Shown: positions 52,988-62,645, counted from the first letter of the stretch. The stretch is DNA of 64,000 nucleotides from JAJEAO01 sp963667635 (GCA_965232015.1 OZ246946.1:868001-932000); one strand, 5' to 3'. A program made the numbers and translations. The notes: generated from the letters alone by a model not told the origin.

Positions 52988-53103
52988 ACCCGGCTCCTGG
53001 AGCCGAGCCCTCGCGATGACGGGTGCGGGGACCGCGACCGGAGAGAGCGCGCGCCGGTTCTCCGGCCAGGGGTCCGACGCCCTCGGGCAGTAGGGTTCGC
53101 GCC

Positions 53104-55089
53104 ATGATCCGAGCCCGAGCCACGGTCCGGGGACTCGGCCTGCTGACGGTCCTGGCGGCGAACAGCGCGGCGCAGGTTGACGACGGCGGGCGGCTCATCG
53201 TCCTCGCGCTCGACGGCGCAGCGCACCATCTGGTGCTCGAGTTCGCCGGCGGCGGCGAGCTCCCCAACTTCGATCGGATGCGCGCCGAAGGAGCCTTTGC
53301 CGACGGGATGGTGACGGCCTTCCCGTCGAAGACGGCGCCGTCCTTCGCCATGGTGTGGACCGGGCTCCCGGGGAGCCAGACCGGGATCACCGGGAACTCG
53401 GTCCTGGCCGAGCCCGCGGAGGCGCATTCGCTGCTCGACACCCGCAGCGGGTTCTCCGCCGAGCTGTTGCGCGCCGATCCGCTGTGGACCCGCGTCGCGC
53501 GCGCCGGCCGAACCGCGGTCGCGCTCCACACGACTCACACCTACCCGGTGGGGCCGGCGCTCGCCCGGCTGGGCGCGGAGGACCGGGAACGCCTGTTCCT
53601 GCTGACGGGCTACGGGGACCTGCGGCTGGCTCCGGAGGTGCTGCGAGAGACGACGCACCCGCTCCTCGACGGTCCCGAAACGCCTCCCGGCGCGGAAGCG
53701 GCCTTCCGGTTCCGGGTCGCGGACAGCGCATTCCTCGGCGTCTTTTTCGACGATCCGGCGGTGGAGGGGACGGGCTGGGACACGTTCGGCGTACTGCCGG
53801 ATCCGCCTTCCGAGCCCCCGGTCTTTCTGGCCCGGATTCCGGTCGGGGCCGGAGGCGGGTTTTCCGCGCCGGTCGGCGCCGAGGCGGCGACACCCGGAGG
53901 CCGCGTCGAGTTCGCGGTGCGCGCGTTCGAGGCCGACCCCGATCGGGCCGACGGAAACGCCGGATTCCTCGCCTACCGCACCGGCGCCAGCGAGACCGCC
54001 TTCCATCCCGCGAACGGCTGGGGGGCAGGGGACTGGACCGGTCGGCTGGGCCCTCCTTCGTGGCCGCGGACGGTGGGCGCTCCCGACTACGTGTCCGGGC
54101 GGCTCGGCCCGACCCGCCTGGGGAGCGGGGACGGACTCGCCGAAGAGCGGCTGCTGGAGATCGTGGCGCACCTCGCCGACACCGCGCTGCTCCACCTCGA
54201 GGCGGCCGCCGAGATCCCCCGATGGGATCTCATCGCGCTCTATCTGGGCGTGGCGGACGAGGTCGGCCACCTCCTCTACGGCTTCCTCGATGACCGCCTC
54301 CCCTCGCACGACCCCGAGCTCGCCGAGCGCCTCCGCCCCGTCCTCGGAGCCGCTTTCGCCGAAGCGGACCGGGTGCTCGGACGGGTGCTGGATCTGGCCG
54401 AGGCGGCGGGGGCGCACGTTCTGGTCGTCAGCGATCACGGGATGGCGGGGACCGACCGGCGGGTGCACGTCAACACGGCGCTCGAGCGCGCCGGGCTCCT
54501 CGCATTCGGGGACGACGGTCGGCCCGATCTCTCCCGGACCCGGGCCATGCTGCTCACCACCGGCGATGGGAGCGTGGCGGTGAACCGCTCGTTCCGTCAG
54601 GGAGGCATCGTGTCCGAGGCGGCGGCGCCTTCCGTCCTGGCCGCGGTTCGGGAAACGCTCCTGGCGATCCGGGGTCCCGGTGGGGAGCGGGTCGTCACCG
54701 GATTTCTCGAGGCGGCGGGGAACGGCGCGATCCGGCCCGGCGGCGCCTCGACCGGGGATCTGTTCCCGACGCTCGCTCCCGGCTTCGTCCTGTCGCCGCT
54801 CGCCGGTCCGACCGTGGTGACCGAAGCGCGTCCCGCCGGCAACCACGGCTACCTGCCCACGCGGCGCGACATGCTGGGCGTCCTGGCGGGGTGGGGTCCG
54901 AGGATCCCCGCCGGCGCCCGGTGGCCCCGCGCCAGCGCGCTGGACGTTGTCCCCACCGCTCTCGACCTGCTCGAGCTCCCGCCGGACCGCGCGCTCCCCG
55001 GGCGTTCGCTGTTCGGCGACCGCGCCGTCGTGCCGACCGAACCGGACCCGGCTCCGCGGGCGGGAACGGAACCGGGTCCGCGACGTTAG
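53104..55089 (+). CDS. Secreted type I phosphodiesterase / alkaline-phosphatase-superfamily enzyme
   Basis: 661 residues. Signal peptide (about 1-23). RLIVLALDGAAHHL, FPSKTAPSFAMVWTGLPGSQ with the likely Thr nucleophile, YLGVADEVGHLLYG and VVSDHGMAG are the metal-site motifs of nucleotide pyrophosphatase/phosphodiesterases. HGYLPTRRDMLGVL is the last metal-ligand segment. Substrate unknown. TAGGGT seven bases before the ATG fits a leaderless start. It is followed after seven bases by an HlyD-family gene. Confidence 0.88.
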   Translation: MIRARATVRGLGLLTVLAANSAAQVDDGGRLIVLALDGAAHHLVLEFAGGGELPNFDRMRAEGAFADGMVTAFPSKTAPSFAMVWTGLPGSQTGITGNSVLAEPAEAHSLLDTRSGFSAELLRADPLWTRVARAGRTAVALHTTHTYPVGPALARLGAEDRERLFLLTGYGDLRLAPEVLRETTHPLLDGPETPPGAEAAFRFRVADSAFLGVFFDDPAVEGTGWDTFGVLPDPPSEPPVFLARIPVGAGGGFSAPVGAEAATPGGRVEFAVRAFEADPDRADGNAGFLAYRTGASETAFHPANGWGAGDWTGRLGPPSWPRTVGAPDYVSGRLGPTRLGSGDGLAEERLLEIVAHLADTALLHLEAAAEIPRWDLIALYLGVADEVGHLLYGFLDDRLPSHDPELAERLRPVLGAAFAEADRVLGRVLDLAEAAGAHVLVVSDHGMAGTDRRVHVNTALERAGLLAFGDDGRPDLSRTRAMLLTTGDGSVAVNRSFRQGGIVSEAAAPSVLAAVRETLLAIRGPGGERVVTGFLEAAGNGAIRPGGASTGDLFPTLAPGFVLSPLAGPTVVTEARPAGNHGYLPTRRDMLGVLAGWGPRIPAGARWPRASALDVVPTALDLLELPPDRALPGRSLFGDRAVVPTEPDPAPRAGTEPGPRR

Positions 55090-55096
55090 CGGAACG

Positions 55097-56350
55097 ATGG
55101 ACGTTGCGCGCGAAGGGGTCCGGGAGGCCCGTCGCCGGCGGCGATTCCTGCTCGCCGGCGCGGGCGCCGCGGTCGTGGGAGCGATCGTCGTCTTCGCGCT
55201 CCGGCTCGATCCGGCGGTTCCGGCCGTGGACCGCGACGCCGTGTTCGTGGACACGGTGCGCCGCGGCGAGATGGTGCTCGGGGTCCGCGGCCCGGGGACG
55301 CTGGTCCCGGTGGACGTGCGCCGGATCGCGGCGTCAGGCGACGGCCGGGTGGCCCGGGTCCACGCGCCGCCCGGGGTTCGGGTCGAGCCGGACACCGTGA
55401 TCCTGACGCTGGAGAATCGCGAGGCGGCCCAGGCGCTTGAGGGCGCCGAGCTCGAACTCGCCGCCGCCGAGGCCGGCCTCGACGACCGCCGGGTCCAGCT
55501 TCGGCGGCAGGTCCTCACCCAGCGGTCGCGGCTCGCCACCGTGGAGGCGGAGGCGCGGCAGGCGGCGCTCGACGCCGAGGCGGATCGGGAGATCCACGCC
55601 GAGGGGATCATCGGACGCATCGCGCTGGAGGACAGCGAGAGCGCGGCGGCGGATCTGGAGGAGCGCGCCGCGCGGGAGGCGGAGCGGCTCGCACTCGCGG
55701 AAGTGGCGGCGCGAGCGGAGCTCGAGGCCGAAGTGGCCCGCGTGGAGCAGTTGCGGGCGGCTGCGGGACTGCGGCGGGAGGACGTGGCCCGACTCGAGGT
55801 GCGGGCGGGCATCGCCGGAGTGGTCCAGGCGATCGAGGTCGAGGCGGGGCAGCAGGTCCGGGCCGGAGACGACCTCGCCCGGGTGGCGGAGCCGGCGCGG
55901 CTCAAGGCCGAGCTTCGGATCGCGGAAGTTCAGGCGAAGGACATCGAGATCGGTCAGTCGGTGCGGGTGGACACCCGCGCCGGCGTCGTGCCGGGCGAAG
56001 TGTCGCGCGTGGATCCGCAGGTCACCGACGGCGCCGTGACCGTGGACGTCCGGCTCGACGGTCCCCTGCCGCAGGGAGTGCGCAGCGAGCTCTCGGTGGA
56101 CGGGCTGGTCGAGATCGCCCGGCTGGCGGACGCGCTGCATATCGCCCGGCCGGCGTTCGGATCGGAGGGGGAGACGGTGGATCTGTTCCGGGTGCTCCCC
56201 GGGGAGGACCATGCGGTCCGGACGCCGGTGCTCCTCGGGCGAGCGTCCGTGAACACGGTTCAGGTGCTCGAAGGGCTCGTGGAGGGGGATGCGGTGGTAC
56301 TTTCGGATCCTTCTCCGTGGGAAGGACGCGACCGGATCCGGCTCCGGTGA
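55097..56350 (+). CDS. HlyD/RND-type periplasmic adaptor
   Basis: 417 residues. One N-terminal membrane helix (about 17-36). A lipoyl-like half (GPGTLVPVDVRRIAASGDGR) leads into a long alpha-helical hairpin (about 110-240) rich in alanine and glutamate. The second lipoyl half is LEVRAGIAGVVQAIEVEAGQ, followed by beta-barrel and membrane-proximal domains. It links an inner-membrane pump to an outer-membrane factor. The next gene is a MacB-type ATPase domain, but no permease is found. Confidence 0.88.
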   Translation: MDVAREGVREARRRRRFLLAGAGAAVVGAIVVFALRLDPAVPAVDRDAVFVDTVRRGEMVLGVRGPGTLVPVDVRRIAASGDGRVARVHAPPGVRVEPDTVILTLENREAAQALEGAELELAAAEAGLDDRRVQLRRQVLTQRSRLATVEAEARQAALDAEADREIHAEGIIGRIALEDSESAAADLEERAAREAERLALAEVAARAELEAEVARVEQLRAAAGLRREDVARLEVRAGIAGVVQAIEVEAGQQVRAGDDLARVAEPARLKAELRIAEVQAKDIEIGQSVRVDTRAGVVPGEVSRVDPQVTDGAVTVDVRLDGPLPQGVRSELSVDGLVEIARLADALHIARPAFGSEGETVDLFRVLPGEDHAVRTPVLLGRASVNTVQVLEGLVEGDAVVLSDPSPWEGRDRIRLR

Positions 56351-56385
56351 GCGATCGCTCGACAGCCGTGGCCGAAGGAGGACTT

Positions 56386-57078
56386 GTGGCCGAGACCGTC
56401 ATCGAATTGAAGGGGATCAGGAGGATCTTCACGACCGATGAAGTGGAGACGCACGCCCTGTCCGACGTCAGCCTGCGCCTCGACCGCGGCGAGTACATCG
56501 CGATCGCGGGTCCTTCCGGGTGCGGGAAGTCCACGCTCCTGTCCATCCTCGGGCTTCTGGACACCCCGAACGGCGGGGAGTACCGCCTGAACGGCCGCTC
56601 AGTGGCGAACCTGGGTCTCGCCGAGCGCGCCCGCATTCGCAACCGCGAAGTCGGCTTCATCTTCCAGGCGTTCAACCTGATCGGGGATCTCACCGTGTTC
56701 GACAACGTCGAGCTGCCGCTGGTGTACCGGGGAACGCCAGCGGCGGAGAGACGGCGCCGAGCCGCCGCCGCCCTCGAGCGGGTCGGGATGTCCCATCGCG
56801 CCCGGCACTACCCATCGCAGCTCTCCGGCGGTCAGCAGCAGCGGGTCGCGGTCGCGCGGGCGGTCGTGGGGGAGCCCTCCATCCTCCTCGCCGACGAGCC
56901 CACCGGGAACCTGGACTCGACGAACGGCGCCGAGGTCATGGACATGCTCGACGCCCTCCATGAGGGTGGGGCCACGATCTGCATGGTGACCCACGATCCC
57001 CGTTACGCCGACCGCGCCGATCGGACCATCCAACTCCTCGACGGCCGGATCGTGGACGACGGCGCGGACGGCGCCTGA
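56386..57078 (+). CDS. ABC transporter ATP-binding protein (MacB/LolD type)
   Basis: 230 residues. Walker A GPSGCGKST, Q-loop VGFIFQAFNL, signature LSGGQQQR, Walker B ILLADEPT and H-loop VTHD. Its similarity to MacB/LolD is clear (HALSDVSLRLDRGEYIAIAG). Start chosen at the GTG at 56386 because AAGGAGG precedes it by four bases; a GTG at 56347 overlapping the adaptor stop is the alternative. No permease gene follows, so its membrane partner must be elsewhere. Confidence 0.9.
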   Translation: MAETVIELKGIRRIFTTDEVETHALSDVSLRLDRGEYIAIAGPSGCGKSTLLSILGLLDTPNGGEYRLNGRSVANLGLAERARIRNREVGFIFQAFNLIGDLTVFDNVELPLVYRGTPAAERRRRAAAALERVGMSHRARHYPSQLSGGQQQRVAVARAVVGEPSILLADEPTGNLDSTNGAEVMDMLDALHEGGATICMVTHDPRYADRADRTIQLLDGRIVDDGADGA

Positions 57079-57140
57079 GGCGGTTTCCGGGCTCGCTCGA
57101 CCCCGTCCGTCCTCCCTCCCGCCCGTAGAATCGCCCCGTC

Positions 57141-59030
57141 ATGGGTCGGCTGGACGCGCGGGCGGTTTCGGGCGAAGCGCTGCGCCGCTTCGAGGTTCGG
57201 CTCCTCCGGGAGCTGCGCCAGCTCGACGCGATGATCCGCCGGGGAGACATCGAGGAGGATGTGTACCGCGTCGGCGTGGAACAGGAGATGTTCCTGATCG
57301 GCGACGGACATCGCCCGGCGCCCAAGGCGATGGAGGTGCTCGAGGATCTCGACAACCCCGCGTTCACGACCGAGATCGCGCTCTTCAACCTGGAAGCGAA
57401 TCTACCCCCGATGCGGCTGGGAGGTGGTCTGCTTCGCGAGACCGAGCGTCGTCTCGAGGAGACGATGTCGCTGGCCGCCGACGCGGCGCGTCGCGTGGGC
57501 GTGGACGTGTGTCTCACCGGGATCCTGCCCACCCTCCGACTCTCGGACATGACGCTCGCCAACATGACGCCGCTGCCCCGATACCGGGTGCTCGACGAGG
57601 CGCTGGCCCGGCTGCGCGGTCACCGCCCCTTCACCGTCCATCTCAGCGGCGCCGACGACGTCCGGGTCACGCACGACAACGTGATGCTGGAGGCGTGCAA
57701 CGCCAGCTTCCAGGTCCATCTCCAGGTCGGGGCCACCGAGTTCAGCCGTCTCTACAACCTCGCGCAGTTCGTGACCGCGCCCATCCTCGCCTGCGCGGTG
57801 AATTCGCCGCTCCTGTTCGGGCGGCGCCTGTGGCGGGAAACGAGGATCGGCCTCTTCGAGCAGAGCCTCGACACCCGCGCGACCGGATCCAACGTGCGCC
57901 GTCGTCAGCCGCGCGGCTCGTTCGGCGGCGACTGGGTGCGCGGCGGCGTGGTCGAGATCCTCCAGAACAACGTCACCCACCACTCGGTCCTTCTGGAAGC
58001 CGGGGACGCCGACGACGACAGCGACCCGCCGCAGCTCTCGGCGCTCACGCTCCACAACGGCACCGTCTGGCGCTGGAACCGACCCTGCTACGGGATCACC
58101 GACGGGAAGCCCCACCTCCGCATCGAGAGCCGCTACCTGCCGAGCGGTCCCTCGATCCCCGACGAGGTCGCCAACATGGCCTTGTGGCTGGGCCTCATGA
58201 GCGCGCTCGCGGCCGAAGGGGTGGAGCCGAGCGAGACGGTGCCTTTCGAGGATGCGGCCGAGAACTTCCGGGCCGCCAGCCGCCTCGGCACGCGGGCCGA
58301 GCTCACCTGGCTCGACGGGAAGCCGCGCCGCGCCCGCGACCTCCTGCTCGAGGAGCTGATCCCGAAGGCCCGGGTGGGGCTCGCTCGCAAGGGGGTCGGC
58401 CGCGACGAGGCGGATCACTATCTCGACATCATCGAGGAGCGCGTTCGGAAGGGGCGCTCGGGCGCGACCTGGATGCTGGAGGGCCTCGAGCGGCTCCGGA
58501 CCCAGGCGTCCGAGTCGGAGCGGCTGAGCGCGATCACCGGGGCCGCCCGCCGGCTACAGGGCGAGGGTCAGCCGGTTCACCGGTGGGAGCTGCCCCGGCT
58601 CGGCGACTCGGGCGGATGGAAGCACCATTACCTGCGGGTCGAACAGTTCATGGCCCATGACATCCGCACCGTCCATCCGGACCAGTCGGTGCAGCGGGCG
58701 GCGGCGCTCATGGACTGGGGCCGGATCCGCCACCTCCCGGTCGAGGAGGACGGCGAGCTCGTCGGACTGGTGTCCTACCGGACGATCATCAAGCTGGTCG
58801 CCGAACGGGAACTCTCGACCGACGACACGATCCCGGTGCGGGACGTGATGAAGAAGGAGGTCGTCACGATCGGTCCCTCGACGCTCTCGGTGGAGGCGAT
58901 CCGGCTGATGAACCGACGGGGGATCGGTTGCCTCCCGGTCGTCCACGACGGCGAGCTGGTCGGGATCGTGACCGAGCACGACTTCACCCTGATCGCCCGG
59001 GGCCTCCTCGAGGAGAAGCTCTCCGAATAG
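57141..59030 (+). CDS. Glutamate-cysteine-ligase-like enzyme fused to two CBS domains
   Basis: 629 residues. The N-terminal GCS2-like ligase domain (about 45-400) has VGVEQEMFLIGDGH with the ATP/metal-binding glutamates, TTEIALFNLEANLPP, and CNASFQVHLQVGATEFSRLY. The C-terminal tandem CBS domain (about 505-625) carries FMAHDIRTVHPDQSVQRAAA and VMKKEVVTIGPSTLSVEAIR, likely an adenylate-binding regulatory module. The reaction is inferred from the fold only. TAGAAT (57126-57131) lies nine bases before the ATG. Confidence 0.85.
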   Translation: MGRLDARAVSGEALRRFEVRLLRELRQLDAMIRRGDIEEDVYRVGVEQEMFLIGDGHRPAPKAMEVLEDLDNPAFTTEIALFNLEANLPPMRLGGGLLRETERRLEETMSLAADAARRVGVDVCLTGILPTLRLSDMTLANMTPLPRYRVLDEALARLRGHRPFTVHLSGADDVRVTHDNVMLEACNASFQVHLQVGATEFSRLYNLAQFVTAPILACAVNSPLLFGRRLWRETRIGLFEQSLDTRATGSNVRRRQPRGSFGGDWVRGGVVEILQNNVTHHSVLLEAGDADDDSDPPQLSALTLHNGTVWRWNRPCYGITDGKPHLRIESRYLPSGPSIPDEVANMALWLGLMSALAAEGVEPSETVPFEDAAENFRAASRLGTRAELTWLDGKPRRARDLLLEELIPKARVGLARKGVGRDEADHYLDIIEERVRKGRSGATWMLEGLERLRTQASESERLSAITGAARRLQGEGQPVHRWELPRLGDSGGWKHHYLRVEQFMAHDIRTVHPDQSVQRAAALMDWGRIRHLPVEEDGELVGLVSYRTIIKLVAERELSTDDTIPVRDVMKKEVVTIGPSTLSVEAIRLMNRRGIGCLPVVHDGELVGIVTEHDFTLIARGLLEEKLSE

Positions 59031-59036
59031 CGCCGG

Positions 59037-59215
59037 CAGTCCAGCGCTCGACATCCGGCGCCAGTCGGATCCGTCTCTCGGTGCCGGGCTGGAGAGATCC
59101 GTCTCTCGGTGCCGGACTGGAGTCCGGCGCTCCGACAGGCGCCGGTTGGCCGGGGCGCTCGGTGCCGGGCCCCTACCGGGAGAACCGGCGGAGTCCGGCG
59201 CTCCGACACCTCCCC
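59037..59215. repeat. Cluster of dispersed intergenic repeats after the ligase gene
   Basis: Contains two CTCTCGGTGCCGG repeats spaced 31 bp, a short core GGACTGGAGTCCGGCG (59117-59132) and a complete long-form unit (59159-59207, with CCCCTACCGGGAGAACCGG). Located between convergent genes. Confidence 0.85.
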
Positions 59216-59263
59216 GGCCCGCCCGATGATTGACGACTCGGGCCGGCGAGAGAGGGGAGAGGT

Positions 59264-59450
59264 TCGGAGAGGGGAGATCCGTCTCCCCTCTCCGAGAGAG
59301 AAAGTGACCTCGATCGCAACCTGGAGCGGAGCGAAGGTTGCGATCGGAGGCGCGAAGCGCCGAGCGGGCCGGGGAGGGGGCCGCCCTCGATGGGTCGTCG
59401 GCCTTCATCAGTGCGGTTCCAACGGATCCGCGGCCCCCTCCCCGGCCCGC
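59264..59450. terminator. Three nested perfect hairpins between convergent genes
   Basis: First hairpin: 14-bp perfect arms, 59264-59277 and 59282-59295, four-base loop. Second: 12-bp perfect arms, 59311-59322 and 59335-59346 (CGATCGCAACCT and complement). Third: 21-bp perfect arms, 59364-59384 and 59430-59450, 45-base loop. The region lies between the ligase stop (59030) and the BNR-protein stop (59457). The first is a good bidirectional terminator candidate, though without a U-run. The purpose of the other two is unknown. Confidence 0.7.
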
Positions 59451-59456
59451 CCGACA

Positions 59457-62400
59457 CTACTCGGGCCGGGAGCGGATCACCGGAGGAAGGCCGGCGTCGG
59501 CGAGCCGGGAGTTGAAGGCCTCGAGCTCCTCCCCGGCGAGCTGTTCGAGGACCGCGCGGGTGTCCTCGAGCTCGCGCTCGTAGAGGGCGAGGACCTCGAG
59601 GTGCTGGTCGGTGGGACGGTGGTCGCTGCCTCCGATATAGCCGTGGAGGCTGCTCAGCTTGGCGTGGAGACGGCGCGGCCACCTCAGAGTGTCCTGCCCG
59701 GCGTTGCCACCGGTCAGCCGAAGTTCGAACAGGCGGGATTCGAGATCCATGAGCGCGCTGTCGTATTCGGAGGCGGCCACCCCGAGGTCCGATCCCTCAC
59801 CCGCCGAGACGATCATCGCGGCCCCGAGGGCCCGGCGCTCGCCGGTCTGCTTGCGGAGCCACTCGATCTCCTCGATGAGGGCTCCCACCTCCGCCACCAT
59901 GTCCTGGATGGGGAGCAGGGTGCGGACCTGTTCGGCGATCGCGGCGCCGCCGTCGGGGGCGTCGGGGTCGGAGAAGACCTGAAGCGGCGCCTCGAGGGTC
60001 TCGTCCCCGGCGACGAGTCGCACCGTGTAGCGGCCCGGCGGGAGCAGCGTGGAGACCGGGCGGGACTCGGTCAGGAGGCGGAACCCCCGGGCGGGCAGGA
60101 CCTGGTGCGGGCTGTCCAGCGGCGGCGTCCGGAGCCGCGGCCGCCGGGTCGGCTCGTTCCGCAGGTTCCAGACGATCCGGTGGAGGCCGGCCGCGCCGTC
60201 GCCCTCGAGCGTGCGCACGACTCCGCCGGCTGGATTCGCGATCTCGACCGAGACGCCGCCGGCAACGGTGGCCGGCAACCGGTAATGGATCGTGGCTCCG
60301 TAGGGAGGGTTCTGGCCGGCGCCGGGGTCCTCGGGCTGGCTCATCGGGGATGGACGCATCCGGAACCGCCAGGCATCCCGGGGTTCGAACAGGTGCAGGT
60401 CGTCGCCGGCGGCGGCCTGCGGCCAGTCGCGGAGCGGCGAGATGTCGTCGAGGATCCAGAACCCGCGGCCGTAGGTCGCCGCCACCAGATCGGAGAACCG
60501 CTCCTGAACCGTGAGCCAGTGCACCGGGGCGTGGGGGAGGTTCGACTGGAGGGACTCCCAGCTCTCGCCGTCGTCGAACGACACGAAGACGGCGTTTTCG
60601 GTGCCGAGGAACAGCAGGCCGCGGCGGATCGGGTCTTCCCGGATCGTGTGGGCGTAGCTGTGGGTGTGTTGCGGGAGATCGTTCCCGAGCCGGCGCCAGC
60701 TCGCGCCGAAGTCGGATGTCGCGTAGGCGTAGGTCGCGGTGTCGCCGAGCTGATGGAGATCCACGGTGACGTAGGCGGTCCCGGCGGCGTGCCGGGAGGG
60801 CTCGATGTTCGAGAACGTGCCGAGCGGAGGGAGCCCGTCGAGATTCGTCGAGACATCCTCCCAGGACGCGCCGCCCGTCTGCGAGACATGGAGCCTGCCG
60901 TCGTTACTGCCCGCCCACAGGACGCCCGCGGTGTGCGGTGACTCGGCCAGTGAGAACAGGACCGCCGCGTAGGTGGGGCTGACGTCATCGAAGGTGAGCC
61001 CTCCGGTCTTCTGCTGGAGGGCGGGGTCGTTGGTCGTCAGATCGGGACTGATCGGCGTCCACGACTGCCCGGCGTTCGTGGTGACGTGGACCCGCTGGCT
61101 GCCCGCGTACACCCGGTCCGGGTCGTGAGGGGAGATGTGGATCGGGAAGGTCCACTGGAACCGGTCGCGGAGCTCGGCGGCGCCCCACCCCTCGGGGTTG
61201 TCCGGCCAGACGCTCACGTTCCGGGCCTGCCCGGTGGCGTCCTCGTAGCGCTCGAGGATGCCTTCGAAGCACCCGGACCACACGACTCCCGCGTCCGAGG
61301 GGTCGGGAACGGCGAATCCGGACTCGCATCCCCCCACCGGAGCCCACGCGCCGATGGGGATCGGCCCGGGCGTCAGGCTGTTCGACGGTCCCCGCGAGGA
61401 CGGACCGTCCTGGCGGTTTCCCATGACCCGGTAGGGGATCTCGTTGTCGGTGTACACGTGGTACATCTGCGCGATCGGAAGTCGGGGGCGATGCCAGGTC
61501 TCGCCGCGGTTCGTGGAGATGCTGACGCCCCCGTCGTGGCCCACGATCATGCGGTCGGGTTCGTCGGGGGCGATCCACATGTCGTGGTGATCGCCGCCGG
61601 AGTCGTTCAGGAAGGTGGTGAAGCCGCCGTCGGTCGTCGTCGTGTGCCGGGTCGCGAGGAAGTGGGCCTCGTCCGGGTCGTCCGGGGCGGCCACCACCCG
61701 GGTGTAGTAGTGGGGCCGCTGCATCAGGGTGTGGTCCCGGTTGACCAGCCGCCAGGTGTCCCCGCCGTCGTCGGAGCGCCACAGCGACCCGTCGTCTTCC
61801 GGACGGATGGGAGAGAACTCCTCGTTCGAACTGGTCTCGATCAGGGCGTAGATCCGCTGCGGGTCGGCCGGGGTCATGGAGAGGGCGATCTTGCCGAGCG
61901 GCGGCGCCGGGAGACCGTTCCCCGCCAGCCGTTCCCAGGTGTCGCCGCCGTCGGTGGAGCGGAAGACGCCGCTCCCCGGACCGCCGCTTTCCCGGCCCCA
62001 GGTCCAGATCCGCATCTGCCACATCCCGGCCAACAGGATCCGGGGGTTCGCCGGGCTGATCACGATCTCGGACGCTCCGGTGTTCTCGTCCACGAACAGC
62101 ACCCGCTCCCAGGTGGCGCCGCCGTCGGTGGTCCGGAAGATCCCCCGCTCCTCCTGCGGGCCGTAGAGGTGTCCGAGGGCGGCCACCCACGCGATCTGCG
62201 GGTCATCGGGGTGGGTCACGATGCGGGAGATCCTCCCGGTCGCTTCGAGGCCGGTGTGGGTCCACGTCTCCCCCCGGTCGGTGGAGCGGTACACCCCGTT
62301 GCCGAGCGAGACGTTGCTGCGGATGTGGGCCTCTCCGGTCCCGGCCCACACCACGTTCGGGTCCGCGCTGGAGACGGCGACCGCGCCGATGGAGAGAACC

Positions 62401-62645
62401 GGCTGGTCGTCGAAGACCGGAGTCCAGTGGATCCCGGCGTCGTCGGAGCGGAACACGCCGCCGGAAGCCGCGCCGAAGTAGTAGGTGTTCGGATCTCCCG
62501 GAACTCCGGCCACGGCGGCCACGCGGTTTCCGACCGGACCGATGTGCCGCCACCGGAGGGCGTCGAAGGGCCCTTCCGCCGCCGCGGGGCGACCGGCGGC
62601 GACGGCCAGGCAGAGGGCGGTGAAGAGGAGGGCTCGGCGACGCAT
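59457..62645 (-). CDS. Secreted BNR/VPS10-like beta-propeller protein
   Basis: 1062 residues. Signal peptide (about 1-23). Repeated BNR/Asp-box motifs (for example FRSDDAGIHWTPV, YRSTDRGETWTHT, FRTTDGGATWERV, WRSDDGGDTWRLV) build one or two large propellers to about residue 730. ATYGRGFWILDDISPLRD is the usual transition in this family, often called WD40/YVTN/BNR or sortilin-like glycosyl hydrolase. A C-terminal beta and helical region follows. Catalytic activity is not established. Abundant in Acidobacteriota and similar phyla. Confidence 0.88.
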   Translation of the reverse strand: MRRRALLFTALCLAVAAGRPAAAEGPFDALRWRHIGPVGNRVAAVAGVPGDPNTYYFGAASGGVFRSDDAGIHWTPVFDDQPVLSIGAVAVSSADPNVVWAGTGEAHIRSNVSLGNGVYRSTDRGETWTHTGLEATGRISRIVTHPDDPQIAWVAALGHLYGPQEERGIFRTTDGGATWERVLFVDENTGASEIVISPANPRILLAGMWQMRIWTWGRESGGPGSGVFRSTDGGDTWERLAGNGLPAPPLGKIALSMTPADPQRIYALIETSSNEEFSPIRPEDDGSLWRSDDGGDTWRLVNRDHTLMQRPHYYTRVVAAPDDPDEAHFLATRHTTTTDGGFTTFLNDSGGDHHDMWIAPDEPDRMIVGHDGGVSISTNRGETWHRPRLPIAQMYHVYTDNEIPYRVMGNRQDGPSSRGPSNSLTPGPIPIGAWAPVGGCESGFAVPDPSDAGVVWSGCFEGILERYEDATGQARNVSVWPDNPEGWGAAELRDRFQWTFPIHISPHDPDRVYAGSQRVHVTTNAGQSWTPISPDLTTNDPALQQKTGGLTFDDVSPTYAAVLFSLAESPHTAGVLWAGSNDGRLHVSQTGGASWEDVSTNLDGLPPLGTFSNIEPSRHAAGTAYVTVDLHQLGDTATYAYATSDFGASWRRLGNDLPQHTHSYAHTIREDPIRRGLLFLGTENAVFVSFDDGESWESLQSNLPHAPVHWLTVQERFSDLVAATYGRGFWILDDISPLRDWPQAAAGDDLHLFEPRDAWRFRMRPSPMSQPEDPGAGQNPPYGATIHYRLPATVAGGVSVEIANPAGGVVRTLEGDGAAGLHRIVWNLRNEPTRRPRLRTPPLDSPHQVLPARGFRLLTESRPVSTLLPPGRYTVRLVAGDETLEAPLQVFSDPDAPDGGAAIAEQVRTLLPIQDMVAEVGALIEEIEWLRKQTGERRALGAAMIVSAGEGSDLGVAASEYDSALMDLESRLFELRLTGGNAGQDTLRWPRRLHAKLSSLHGYIGGSDHRPTDQHLEVLALYERELEDTRAVLEQLAGEELEAFNSRLADAGLPPVIRSRPE

